From positions 3,566,014-3,630,013 of the forward strand of contig CM055096.1 of the NCBI GenBank assembly GCA_029204225.1: a DNA stretch of 64,000 nt, written 5' to 3'. Under the pieces are notes generated by a model, which ran no database searches, had not been told where the DNA came from, and worked only from the letters and a program-made list of their open reading frames with translations. Positions 34,605-46,345 of this stretch are shown piece after piece; position 1 is the stretch's first letter, and each line of letters begins with the position of its first letter. Source of the DNA: Diphasiastrum complanatum (lineage: Eukaryota > Streptophyta > Lycopodiopsida > Lycopodiales > Lycopodiaceae). The position numbers were made by a program, and so were the translations under genes.

Positions 34605-37424
34605 ATGGATTCTCAAAGTAAAGTTGTTCTTATTGCAGACAAGCTGAATGGATCCAATTATCTTTTGTGGAAATTTAAGATGCCAATGAGTTATGGGATG
34701 TTGTTACAGGTACAGAAGTAAAACCTGAAGACGACACAGAAGACTCAAAGTGAAAATCGAAGGATGGTAAAGCTTTCGCGCTTATTATCCTCAATATATC
34801 ATATACACAGATTGGACACATAGTTGAATCTAAAACTTCAAAAGACCTTTGGGACATCCTGAACTCACTATATGACATGAGGGATGTAACTGCTAAGTTA
34901 CATCTACGAAGGAAATTCTTCACATTCAAGATGTTTAATGGTGATTCTCTTTAGAGTCACATTAACCAGTTTAAGATATCTTGCAACATATGGCCATTGT
35001 CGGATCAGTCATAGATGATCAAGATGCTATTATGACATTGCTTTCAAGCTTGCCCTCTACATATGAGAACTGGGTGATGATCATATCGACACACTCATAT
35101 TTAACATTTACTAGAGTTATCACTATGTTTTTGCAAGAAGACAATAGAAGAAGTCAAGACACTTTGTCTACTTCCTCCTCTCAGGCCCTATATGTCAACA
35201 AAGGCTCTAAGTGACAGAAGCAGAAAAGCTCCAAGAAGGCTGCAATGAATCAGAACCTGACTCAAAGTCAAGGACAATCATCAAATCCATAGTCAAAGAA
35301 GAAGATATTTTGTAGGTATTGCAAGTACAATAACCATGAGATAAAGGATTGCCTAATTCTCCAAGTGAAGAATGCAACCAAGCAACCTGATCAACAAGCA
35401 AACACAGTTTCATCATCTCCCCAGGTCGAAGTGGACGAAGGCGCATTCATGGTCAAAGACCAAAGTGCATTTTTGGATGATTCATGGTTTCTTGATTCTG
35501 GAGCAACTCAACACATGACCAATCAGCGTGAGATTTTTAGCTCCTACATGTTTTAAAACACGAAGAAATTTGTTCATCTTGGTGACAACAGTACTTACAC
35601 TATTGAAGGTGAAGGTATTGTAAGATTGCAATTCCAGCATGATCAATTCAATCTACTATCAGAGGTCTTATGTGTTCCTAAACTCTCTACAAATCTGTTA
35701 TCAGTAAGTAGAATTATAGATTTAGGTCATAAGGTAGAATTCGAATATGATCAATGCAAAATTATTGATAGGAGTAATAAGATCCTTGCACATAGCAAGG
35801 GGGAGGATTACTTATATAGATTGGCACATTGTTATTCTGAGTCTCGTCAAGCCTTGAAAACCTCCGTTCTAGTCGATAAAGCATTACTATGGCATCATCA
35901 CTAAGGACACTTGAATTATGCATCTATTTTGAACATGTACAGACAATACATGGTTTTTGATCTCGACTATCCTTCTGGTAAGGTTGATCTCCCTGTCTGT
36001 CATAGCTGCATCTTTGGAAAGCAGACTAGGATTCTTTTTAGATCAAACCATATGCATGTAGCAAAAGGTCTATTAGATGTTGTTCATACAAATATATGTG
36101 GACCTATGCAAACTCTTTCAGTTCTAGATCATTTGCCGATATAACAAATTTGGAATTACATCAAATGGATGTACAGACATCATATCTCAATGGAGTTATC
36201 AAAGAAGACATTTACATGGTGCAACTCGAAGGTTATATTATCAACGGTAAACACAATCATGTTTGTAAACTCCATCAGGCACTTTATGGCTTGAAGCAAT
36301 CTGCTCGAGCATGGTTTCAAAGGATCAATACTTTTCTTATTGATCACGGCTACACACCTAGCTCTTCAGATTCAAATGTTTATTTCAAAGCAGTGCATCA
36401 GTCTTTTATCATTATCACTTTATACGTGGATGATACATTGCTTTTTCAGCAACGGTACCGATCTGATAAAAGAGGCCAAGACAATGCTATCTTCCGAATT
36501 CGACATGACCGATCTGGGCAAATCTCATTTCTGCCATGGTAGACAAATCCACAGAGATAGAAAACAGAAGTTGGTCTACATTACACAACAGAGGTACATC
36601 TACAACATGTTAGCCAGATATAATCTGATTAGTTGCAAGTTAGCTCTCTCACCAATGGAACCAGGTCTCAAATTGTCAAAGGACCAGTATCCCCAAACAA
36701 TTCATGAGAAGCAGCAGATGCGTGAGTATCCTTACCATTCTATTATAGGATCTCTTATGTACGCCATGATCTATACCGGGCCAGAGACATAGCTTTTGTA
36801 GTTAGCTCTCTCAATCAGTTTATGACTAATCCTGGTGGAACACATTGGAAGGCTCTTATCCGAGTCATGAGATCTCTTCGAGATAGTATGGAATTTTGCA
36901 TTTGTTATGGACCAGTCGACAATGACAAACTCAATTTACTCAGTGGTTACACAAATGCAAGTCGGGTAGGAGATGTAGACACTCATAAATCCACTTCCGG
37001 ATTTACATTCTTCCTCAACAGTGGTCCAATTTCTTGGAACAGTTGCAAGCAATCTTCAATAGCTCTATCTTCCACTGGATCAGTGTATATCATAGCTTGT
37101 CAAGCTACAAAGGAAGCAATTTGGTTGAGGAGCTTACTCTCAGATATCGTTCTGAATCAATATGCTTCGACAATATTATCTTGTGATAATCAAAGTGCCA
37201 TTGCTTTATCAACCAACCCTAGATTTCATTGTAGGAATAAGCACATTGAACTGAAGTATCATTTTGTCAGAAGCAAACTTCTCAACGAAGAAATCAGATT
37301 GCGGTACTATAGAATGCAGGATATGAAAGCAGATATTTTTATCAAAGCATTGAGTTTGGAAGCACATAGAAGTTTTTATGTAGAACTAAGTTTGAAGGTC
37401 AAGGCATTCAAGGATCTAGATTAA
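34605..37424 (+). pseudogene. Copia B gag-pol, integrase-deleted and broken
   Basis: Start ATG 34605 (MDSQSKVVLIADKLNGSNY). A gag frameshift occurs near 34680. The zinc knuckle CRYCKYNNHEIKDC is at about 35310-35352, protease LDSGATQH at about 35494-35517, and GAG-pre-integrase/HHCC at about 35880-36070. At about 36127 the sequence jumps from the start of the integrase core (ICGPMQTLS) to RT (LELHQMDVQTSYLNG), removing about 1.2 kb found in A. RT has YVDDTLLF at about 36424 followed by a frameshift. RNase H ends ADIFIKALSLEAH, stop 37422-37424. No integrase means it could not have inserted by itself. Confidence 0.9.
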
Positions 37425-37431
37425 GGGGGAG

Positions 37432-38502
37432 TGTTGGATTATTCTCCTTCTTACTAGTCGACTGATCGGTTTTAATCCTCACCAATTGTTTATCCAGTTC
37501 TATGGATTTTTTCATGTCTTTACATAGTCTGCAGATTTACAAGTGTTTTTACATAGTCTACAGAACATGGATTTTGACACCAGTGTCACATTTTTTGCCT
37601 GTCAGGAATTGCGAGTTAAACTGCAGAGTTTTCTCATTTTTCAAAGTATCTCAAATGCTAAGGAAATGACTCAGGAAAAGTGTGGGGCTATTCCAATATT
37701 AAGGAAATGAGATTTTATGACATTGTCACCTGTAGCAGTTTTAGTTCATTTCTGCAGAGTGACAGTTTTAGTTCATTTATACAAACAGACTGTTTACGGC
37801 CAATTTTCACCGCTTATCAACAATCAATTTCTGAGAAGGAACTGGATGAATGCCAGCGGACACCAACCAACTGGCAATCGCATTTGACGACCTAAGTACT
37901 TAGTATAAATCAGCTGGTCATACATCTATTTTCAAGTTCAGAAGCAACGAATCAACATTGTGAATTGTGAAGGAGTTGTGTGTTATTACACGATGCTTGA
38001 TGCGCTCTTATGAAGCAGATCATTCACAATCATAAAGTATTGTTGTTAGCTCTCTATCAAACTTTTTAGCTTGAATTCTCTTGAGCATTCTAGCTCAATC
38101 TTTTAGGGATTTATTTTAGAGCTTATATTGCGCTACTGCTTATCAGTAGAGCTGCTTATTATCAGACTTATTCTCAGTTACTTAGAGACAACTTAGAGTG
38201 CGCGGTTTCTATCCGCTATTGTTGTTGCGCTCATTGGCATCTGATTTTATTTTCCTGAATCAATACTATCTTCTTATTGTGTTCACTATATGTTAGAATG
38301 CATGCATCTCTGTATTGCCTTTGTAACTGATAGAAATTGTCTGAGAATTCAATACTTTATGTTTGGCTACGTAATCACTTAGTATCTAAAGTTAGTTGCT
38401 AAAGATTGAACGTGATTTTTTATCACTATTACTTTGTTTAATTTTTGATAGGCGTAGTCATGCATTGGAAGTAGGAAGTTTCTATCTATCCTATTTTCGA
38501 CA
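37432..38502 (+). repeat. 3' LTR of copia B
   Basis: TGTTGGATTATTCTCC to TTCGACA, 1071 bp. It is closer in indels to the LTR of element C than to its own 5' LTR (for example, the deletion near 37640 is shared), consistent with exchange or shared duplication history. Confidence 0.88.
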
Positions 38503-39986
38503 GTATGATGAAAAGAAATGCTTAACAATGCATGAGGTCCTTCACATCCTGGACAATTAGATTGCAGATCCGTGCACAAAAATGGATCGAGACAAGGAAG
38601 GTTGGATTCTGGCGATCTTAACCCTAAATCTGAATGTAGTAAAGTCAAGATTGGTCCAATTTCAATGACCTATTGTGAGTCATAAGGACCGCATGTTAGG
38701 AAACAAATCTGGGTTATCTCAACTTATAGGCTTCTAATATGAGCTATTTGAATTCCCTAAATTTCACCATCCTCGAATTTTATCAGTCAATGTGCAAGCT
38801 TGAGTCATTAGAGCCAATATTGGTCTATCTCAAATTAGTGATATAATATTTGATCAGTCTCTAGTCATCATGTTTAATCCCATCAACAAGGGGCCAATCT
38901 CGAGTAATCCCAAGATACTGAATGCAAAATTGGTCAATTATTCTCGCTCGATAAACTATGTAAAGAAAATTTGAGCTATCTTGCAATGTATACATCAAAC
39001 TCAAGCTACCTCAACGGATACACCTCAAATTTGAGTTGTAACATTGATAAGGTGTTAAATATAAGCAATTTGAATGCTCTTTTCCCGAACACAAGGACCA
39101 AAATTGAACTGTCTAGCACGATAGTCATCAAATTTGAGCTATATGTCAATTTTATCGATAATGTATATAGGGGTCAAAATTGAGCTTCCTGATAAGGGCA
39201 ATCTAAATGTACTAAACTTGAGAGTGGTCAAACTAAAACCCTTAATGAGCTATGTGGAGTAATGAGTTTCATGTACTACTAGACCAAAGCTACATTTAAA
39301 GCATAAACTTTGAGCCATTTGAATATCCAAAACTTAGGATTTCTCAAATTCAATCAATCGATGAGTCATTTTGAAGATAACGACCAACGCCAAGCTATCA
39401 TGAGTGATAAAATAAATAAATTTGAGTCTCAAGTAATAAAAATCACATATTTAAAACCGAAATCAAGCTATCTTGTATGATATGGTTCAAATTTGAGCCA
39501 TTTACAAGATTCCATGAATCTGATCACTTAATGATAGTCTTGAGTGATACAATCCAAAATCAAACTATCTCGAGATTACATAATCAAATTGAGCTATCTC
39601 AAGTGATAGAGGTCTATTTCATCGAAAAGAAATTGAACTAGAGTAATTTGAACATTTGTCCTAAACTTGACATTGTCGACTTTGATCACACAATGAGCAA
39701 TTTCAAGTGATAAAAGCTAAAATCACGTGTTAGACTCTCAAACTCAAGCTTGAGTGATAGACACAAAATTTGATCTAGTGCAACACTACTTCCAATCCCG
39801 GAGGCCATCCTAATCACCCCATACTTCTGGGTCAATGAGAGTCTTCCAAGCTCTCAAAAGTATGACCACAAGGAGAATAATCAACTCCTCAGTCTGCTGA
39901 TAACCATTGATCATATTCTTGGTCTAGAGGGGAATGATAATACTGATCTAGATCTTGGAGAGTGTTCTAATCCTGGTGCAGTCATG
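38503..39986 (-). repeat. Degenerate R-type repeats, 3' flank of copia B
   Basis: The inverted duplicate of 4349-5960. The first 115 bp (to about 38620) are also shared with the 3' flank of element C (58010-58122). ATAG-centred dyads are present near 39467, 39550 and 39594. The border motif CCAATCCCGGAGG is at about 39792-39804. No gene. Confidence 0.75.
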
Positions 39987-40390
39987 TTAAATGGCATGGA
40001 CAATAATATCCAAAGGGGGTCTATGCAGAGGGCTAACTGGTCTAGTCAGTATTTGTGACAAGGCCAATTGTAATCTTGCAACATACTTTGGGATTTTGGA
40101 TTTGGAACTTATGTGCATCATTACATGGCTAGCCACTTCAGTACTATCAAACTCATAGAAATCGCGATCACTATAATCTGCTTCTATATCTAATTTTGTG
40201 CAGACAAAGAAGTACTTCACTGAGAAACTTGGATTGCCTTTTGTCAATGCCTGTTTCATCTTTGCTTTTGGATCTTTGTACGTAGAAAACTCATGTAGTC
40301 GAAGCTCTATTACAATGCCTTCACGTCTAAACTTCTTAAAGATTCCTTCTGTGTTCAAATCACTCACTAAGGCCTCACATTATGCCTAGA
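39987..40390 (-). pseudogene. bS21-like gene fragment, most complete copy
   Basis: On the minus strand a continuous frame reads CEALVSDLNTEGIFKKFRRE, GIVIELRLHEFSTYKDPKAK, MKQALTKGNPSFSVKYFFVC, TKLDIEADYSDRDFYEFDST and EVASHVMMH to 39987. It has no ATG; it is cut at 40390 by the LTR piece. FKKFRREGI-ELR-HEF plus the lysine-rich tail is like ribosomal protein bS21 (about 60-70 residues in bacteria, longer in plastids and mitochondria). The last ~70 residues are not explained by that family. It is the best sequence to use for identifying the donor gene. Confidence 0.5.
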
Positions 40391-40562
40391 TGTTGGTATT
40401 TGTGATCTGCGCCCATCGCAATAAAGCGAACCGAGTGGAATCCTTGGTGCATAAAACTATGTTTATCGGATTCAAGCAAACAATGATACACCAAAGTTTG
40501 TCTTTCTTGATTAGTTTCAAAGTCATTGATCTAGACAGTCAATTTCATAGTCATGGTAATTC
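40391..40562 (-). mobile_element. Truncated solo LTR, duplicate of 2744-3899
   Basis: On the minus strand this is the last ~170 bp of the same LTR, ending ACCAACA against TCTAG (40386-40390) at the identical site in the bS21-like fragment. The outer part is lost at about 40562, where lipase-upstream DNA begins. It shows that the LTR insertion came before the inverted duplication. Confidence 0.85.
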
Positions 40563-40747
40563 GGTTGGCTGCAGATTAGGTGTGAGCACTTCATATTGGT
40601 CCACTTGAACCAATCTTTTGCGAAATACTAGTATACTTCTCTGAATTACGCCAATAACAGTTGTCAATCTTCAAGTATGTTTTGAATGACACATCGTAAG
40701 CGCCCAATGCTAATCAGGGTGTAAGGAATATAAGTAAGCCATCAATG
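40563..40747 (+). repeat. Lipase-upstream repeat, part a
   Basis: This matches 20935-21250 and 45404-45590 (GGCTGCAGAT..AGGT, CTTTTGCGAAATACTAGTATAC). It is interrupted at 40747 by copia D and resumes at 44357. Confidence 0.8.
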
Positions 40748-41086
40748 TGTTGGTGTCCATGTCACATGACACCAACGGTCACTGACCATCATCAGTCACA
40801 TGGCCATGAGCCACGAATGTATCTCTCATGTATCTAGAATCTTGGCATACTTGATGCCACGTTAGATAGGTGTGAATACGATAGACATCATATTGCACAT
40901 TATATAGAATCTTGGCATGACACTAGCATGTTGATATATGTACATGCTTCGTGAGACTATGATCATGCTTTTGGTAATCGTGTTATCGCTTTTGTATGTG
41001 TGATTTTGCTTTATGATTGATCAATTGAGTGTTCGTAGATTTTGCCTTTTATACTGTCATCTTCCTCGCTGTGATTCATACTAACA
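40748..41086 (+). repeat. 5' LTR of copia D
   Basis: 339 bp. It differs from the 3' LTR by a deletion of about 23 bp near 40850, an insertion of a CTTGGCATGA-like phrase near 40920 (apparently copied from the LTR itself), and scattered substitutions. Confidence 0.92.
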
Positions 41087-41087
41087 A

Positions 41088-41102
41088 TGGTTATGGGCCC
41101 AT
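41088..41102 (+). other. Primer site matching the anticodon arm of initiator tRNA(Met)
   Basis: One base after the LTR, GGTTATGGGCCCA (41089-41101) is the exact complement of TGGGCCCATAACC, the anticodon stem-loop (CAU anticodon inside) of plant initiator tRNA(Met). Priming from an internal tRNA(iMet) fragment is known for Drosophila copia and yeast Ty5. Elements A and B instead use the tRNA 3' end. Confidence 0.8.
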
Positions 41103-41263
41103 GTACGTAAAGGAAGAATCCAGGATCACATACTATCTTGGATCAAACAATATCGGAGTAGTATTGATTGCTGATTCTACCTTTTGCTGTCACGAGTAAA
41201 CTCATGCGATCGGTCAATCTGCATAAAGTGACAATCATTTGAATTTCCTACAAATCGGAGAAG

Positions 41264-43984
41264 ATGGCAATAGAAGCGTCAATAGAGAGCAAGATGATTG
41301 ATTGGCTAGAGGCTGACAATTACAGCTCATGGAGTTGGAAGATGAAGATCTTGCTGAAGGACAAGGGCCTTTGGGGCGTTGTATCAGGTGAGGAGACTCC
41401 TGACCTGGATCAAGAGGGCCCGGTGAAGAATGCACAGCAGGCAGAACTGATCGCTACAAAAGGGTCTAAAGCACACATGATTTTGTACCTGAGCTTAGCT
41501 GAGACTGCGATCTCATTAGTGAGAGATCAGGAGACAACAAAGGGAGTATGGGATGCACTTTTTGGTAGCTTTCAAGCTAAAGGTTTCTCAAGCATTCTAA
41601 TGTTGCAGAGGCAGCTGACGAACACCAAGATGAGTGGGGGTGATTCAATGAGAGACGATGTGGAAAAGATTAAGGACATGGAAAATAGCTAATCGTGGCC
41701 AATTTGCTATGATGGCGAAGGAGAGCTGGAACTCCTTGGAACTATCTGAGACCCAGTCATATGACGTATCGTCTGATTCTAATGACATCATCGACATAAA
41801 GTTGAAATCCAAGAGACAAATCGTTGACGCGGACCCGTACTGGTATCTTGATTCTACAGCTATGTCCCATATAACAAATAATCGTGATGCCTTCATCACC
41901 TATCAGATGCTCAGCAGTAAGGAGATCATGATGGGGGATAATGGCGTGATTGATGCTATAGGAAGAGGCTCCATTTGCATATGGCTTGGGCAAGACAGGA
42001 GTGTGAACCTATGCGACGTCCTACATGTTCCCAATTTAGCCAAGAGCCTGCTATCGGTAGCCACAGACTCACAAACATTGGATATCATGTGTTGTTTGAA
42101 AAAGAAGGGTGCAACATCCAGACGGATGATTGACCAATCGGGATTGGATTCAGGACAGGAGGTTTGTATCAGCTACAAGGAAGAGCCGACAAAAGATCTA
42201 TGGCATGTCTAACAGTGGACTCCAACAAAAACGACAATCTTTGGCACAGGCGGATGGGGCATCTTGGACGCAAGAGTCTCTAGACCTTAGCAAGTGATGA
42301 GATGCTGAGGGGGTTCGATTATGATGTCAAGGAGGGAATTTACAAATGTGATGTGTGTATTTTTGGAAAGTAGCATAGGGAACGCTTTCCAGAGATACAC
42401 CCAACAAGATCCACTAAAGTGCTTGGACCAATCCACATGGACATTTGTGGACCAATGGAGGTGTCATCTATTGGAGGATCTACGTACTTCATTACATACA
42501 TAGACAACTACACGAGGAGAACTTGGATTTGGACGTTGAAGTAGAATCTCAGGCACTTGAAAGTTTCAAGGCATTCAAGAGCGTAGTTGAGAGTGAAACC
42601 AGTAAGAAGGTCAAGAAGCTCAGAAGTGACAATGGGGGAGAATTCAAGAACAAAGAATTTGATAAATTCCTTCTAAAGAATGGTATCTTGAGATAATTTA
42701 CTATCCCATACACTCCTGAGCAGAATGGTTTGGCGGAAAGAAAAAATAGAACGTTGATGGAAATGACTCGTTATATGTTGCAGGAGAATGATCTACCTAA
42801 GTATCTATGGGCAGAGGCTATTGTGACTGCATGTCACATAATCAACAGATCTCCAATGAAAGTCTTGGTAGGAAAAACCCCTCATGAGATGTGGTATGGA
42901 GATAAGCCAAGAGTAGATCATTTCAGGGTCTTTGGCTGCACTGCATACGTACCTATGCCCAAAGAAAGGCAGAAGAAACTTGATCCCAAATCCAACAAAT
43001 GCTTGTTTGTAGGATATCCGGAAGGAACTAAAGGATATAAGTTTTTTGGCCCTGTTACAAAAAAGTTCATCAATGCAAGGGATGTCGTATTTGATGAAGA
43101 TCCCACAGTGGTAGTAAAACCCTCCTCCAATTCTGATTCAGATTATGGACTCAAGGGGGGCGTGGTGTTTCCTGCAGAGGTCATTAGCATTTCGAGCTCC
43201 AATACATCCCAAGACAACGTATCCTCGAAGGATCATGCCCATGATGAGAGCAACCACAATCAGATATCCACGGGGGAAAAAATTTTTGATGCAAAAGAGA
43301 ATGAAGAACCTAATACAGTGAGGCAACCAAGGCTCAAGATCATGTTAAATCGGGAGAGACCAGAGACAATTGCTGAGCCGGGAAGCTCGAGAGAGGGGAG
43401 ACTGGAATGAGTGGCTCCATGCAATGATAGAAGAAATGGAGTCAATTAAGAAGAATGATGCGTGGAATTTGGTACACCTACCAGGAGGGAGGAGAGCCAT
43501 TGGCTATAGGTGGATTTATAGTTTAAAATATGATGCAGAGGGCAATGTGCAGATATACAAGGCACGAATAGTAGCCAAAGGATGCTCACAGTTAGAAGGC
43601 GTGGACTTTGACGAAACATTTCCCCTAGTCTCTAGAATCAAATCGATTAGGATAATCCTTGCATGGGCAGCTGCTAATGACATGGAAATTCATCAGCTTG
43701 ATGTCAAAACTGCATTCCTGAATGGGACACTAAGTGAAGACATGTATATGAAATAACCAGACGGATTTGAAGAAGGGTCGGGAATGGTCTACAAGCTCAA
43801 CAAGGCCCTATATAGCCAGCACCATTTTGTCAAGGATTTGGTACAAAGTCAGAAGATGGTATTGGAGTTCTATCCCACCAAAGTGATGATTGCAGACATA
43901 ATGACCAAACCTCTATCAAAAGAAAGGTTTGCATGCTTAAGGAATGCCATGGGAATGAAGAGCATTATTAGAGAGGACGGATAG
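41264..43984 (+). pseudogene. Copia D gag-pol, internally deleted
   Basis: Start ATG 41264. UBN2-type gag (WKMKILLKDKGLWGVVSGEE) ends in a frameshift at about 41660-41690. No zinc knuckle follows. The protease site is LDSTAMSH instead of LDSGAMSH (about 41850). Integrase: WHRRMGHLG (about 42242), DICGPM (about 42445), RSDNGGEF (about 42622), NGLAERKNRT (about 42724), then the FGCTAYVP and FVGYPEGTKGY modules. RT: WIYSLKYDAEG, ARIVAKG, LDVKTAFLNG (about 43700). At about 43815 KLNKALY is fused to HHFVKDLV..ADIMTKPLSKERF of RNase H, deleting YVDD and most of RNase H. Stop 43982-43984. Several stop codons interrupt it. Confidence 0.9.
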
Positions 43985-43999
43985 CATTGAGATGGGGAT

Positions 44000-44351
44000 T
44001 GTTGGTGTCCATGTCACATGACACCAACGGTCACTGCTACCGTCATCAGTCACATGGCCATGAGCCACGAATGTATCTCTCATGTATCTAGAATACATAG
44101 GATAAGCAAAAGTTTTCTTGGCATACTTGATGCCACGTTAGATAGGTGTGAATACGATAGACATCATATTGCACATTATATAGATGACACTAGCATGCTG
44201 ATATATGTACATGCTTTTTGAGGCTATGCTTTTGGTAATCATGTTATAGCTTTTGTATGTGTATGTGATTTTGCTTTATGATTGATCAGTCGAGTGCTCG
44301 TAGATTCTGCCTTTTATATTGTCATCTTCCTCACTGTGATTCATACTAACA
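44000..44351 (+). repeat. 3' LTR of copia D
   Basis: 352 bp, preceded by the weak purine tract GAGATGGGGA (43989-43998). Ends CTAACA. Confidence 0.92.
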
Positions 44352-44356
44352 CAATG

Positions 44357-44640
44357 TCTTCAATTGCTCTGATCTTTTGCGTATAATATATTTGGGTACC
44401 TCAAATGACAGTTTAGAATCTTCATTTATGTATGGGTCCACTTGAATCGATCTTTTGCGTAATGGTATTCTCTGAATTACCCCAGTAAGTAACAATTGTC
44501 GATCTCTCATGTATGTTTTGAATAACACATCGCATGCAAACGCCCAGTGCTGATCAGGGTGTAAGTAATATAAGTCCGCCATCAGTGTGTTTAAATAATC
44601 CGATTTTTTGCTTAATAGTATATTTTGAATAATACTAAAC
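44357..44640 (+). repeat. Lipase-upstream repeat, part b
   Basis: Continuation of 40563-40747 after copia D. Carries GATCTTTTGCG cores at about 44370 and 44450 and a variant near 44603. It matches 21040-21300 and 45600-45860. Confidence 0.8.
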
Positions 44641-45403
44641 ATAAAGCCCGATATTGCTTCATCTTAAGTTTAGATGTTGCACTAAATCAATTTTATGTCT
44701 ATCACTCAAGCTTAAGTTTGATGTCTGACATGCAAATTTAACTAAATTCCTCATTGTGTGATCAAAATAAACAATGTCAAGTCTAGGACATTCAAATTAC
44801 TATAGTTCGGTCTCTTTTCAATGAAATAGACCTCTATCACTTGAGATAGCCCAAATTTGGTTTTGTTCACCCAAGATAGTTGGATTTTGGATCGTATCAT
44901 TCAAGATTCTCATTGAGTGATCAAATTCATGGAATCTTATGAATGGCCCAAACTTGAACCACATCATAAAAGATAGCTTGATTTCGGTTCCAAACATGTG
45001 ATTTTAATCACTTGAAACTTAAATTTGTTTTTTATCACTCACGATAGCTCGACATTGGTCCTTATCCTCAATTTTAATGCTTGACATGTAGTTGTGATTA
45101 CTATCACTTCATATATTTCATTGAGTCATGTAATTTGAACATCTTTGAATTTAGGACATTCAAATTGTTCAAGTTCAACTCCTTTTTAAGGAACTTGACA
45201 TGTATCACTCAATGTACCTTAGATTTAATGTCTATCACTTTAGATATCTTCACTTTGATGCATATGTTGAAATATAATTTTGATATTTTTCTTTGACATG
45301 GATCATTCAAAGATTGAATTTTACCAATATTGACTTTATGAATTTCTAGTTGCTCGATCTCAACATGTTATGGGTGGAATTGATCCTTAATCGAGATAGC
45401 TAC
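44641..45403 (+). repeat. Degenerate R-type repeats
   Basis: R sequence in the orientation of 59.2-61.0 kb, with an internal jump near 45070 from one part of R to another (compare 60100 and 60660). No gene. The short frame at 45081-45296 recurs at 14369, 25625, 47805 and 60663 only because the repeat itself recurs. Confidence 0.75.
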
Positions 45404-46345
45404 GTTGGCTGCAGATCAGATCTGAGCACTTCATATTGCTCCACGTGAACCGATCTTTTGCGGAATATTAGTATACTTCTCTGAATTACGCCAATAACAG
45501 TTGTCAATCTTCAAGTATGTTTTGAGTGACACATCGCAAGCGCCCAGTGCTACTCAAGGTCTAAGTAATGTAAGTACGCCATCAATGTGTTCAAATGATC
45601 CAATGTTTTGCGTATAATATATTTGGGTACCTCAAATGACAATTTAGAATCTTCATGTATGTATGGGTCCACTTGAATCGATCTTTTGCATAATGGTATT
45701 CCCTGAATTACCCCAGGAAGTAACAGTTGTCGATCTCTCATGTATGTTTTGAATAACACATCGCATGCAAACGCCCAGTGCTGATCAGGCTATAAGTAAT
45801 ATAAGTCCGCCATCAGTGTGTTTAAATAATCCGATCTTTTGCTTAATAGTATATTTTGTATTCCTCAAATAACAGTAAATTTTTCATATATGTATCGGTG
45901 CGGTACGACAAGGGTGGGCCTTCTTCATCATTGTGTGCACCTGCTATTTCAAAGCTCACATTTTACATAAATTTGTGTCGACGTTAGACACATGTTGTTT
46001 AGACCTCGTCAGTTAAAGATGGTTAGTGAACATTATTCCGCTGTAGAAACTTCGTGTGTTTGTGAATGTGACCGCTTTAACCAACATATCACCAAAACAT
46101 AAAACCCGTCAAGATCAATCAAAACTAATAGCATACTTTTTCTATGACATACTTGCAGTCAGTAATAAACGAGAGTAATTCTCCATCATCCCCATAGATT
46201 ATAATATATTCAAGAAGAGGTAATATACCAAGAGCATCAAGATGAAGCTACTCAATTGTGTAGCCCCAGGCGCTTAGGTTTTCTTTGTATTTTGAAAGCA
46301 CCTTCATGAGCAAAATAGTCATCATCCTTTTTTTTCACCTCAAAA
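45404..46345 (+). repeat. Third copy of lipase-block upstream DNA, without the lipase
   Basis: It matches 20935-22070 of the left arm in the same orientation: GATCTTTTGCG-type cores at about 45455, 45602, 45680 and 45833, one 75-bp unit at about 46107-46178, and the distal part ending in a T-run at about 46328-46336. The lipase coding part is absent. Confidence 0.85.

Larger units (their letters stand above)
33223..38502 (+). mobile_element. Copia family 1, element B (integrase-deleted)
   Basis: 5' LTR 33223-34332, primer site 34333-34344, coding 34605-37424, purine tract AAGGGGGAG (37423-37431), 3' LTR 37432-38502. Flanks are GTACG (33218-33222) and GTATG (38503-38507), a plausible 5-bp target duplication with one change; element A keeps GTACG on its 3' side. 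Most of integrase is missing. It is the inverted duplicate of element A. Confidence 0.92.
40748..44351 (+). mobile_element. Copia family 2, element D (compact deletion derivative)
   Basis: LTRs 40748-41086 and 44000-44351, both TGTTGG...CTAACA, with a perfect target duplication CAATG (40743-40747 and 44352-44356). The unoccupied sequence survives in the paralogous repeat at about 45586 (CATCAATGTGTTC). The whole element is 3.6 kb and lacks the gag zinc knuckle and most of RT and RNase H. It is the youngest-looking nested insertion here by structure. Confidence 0.93.
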
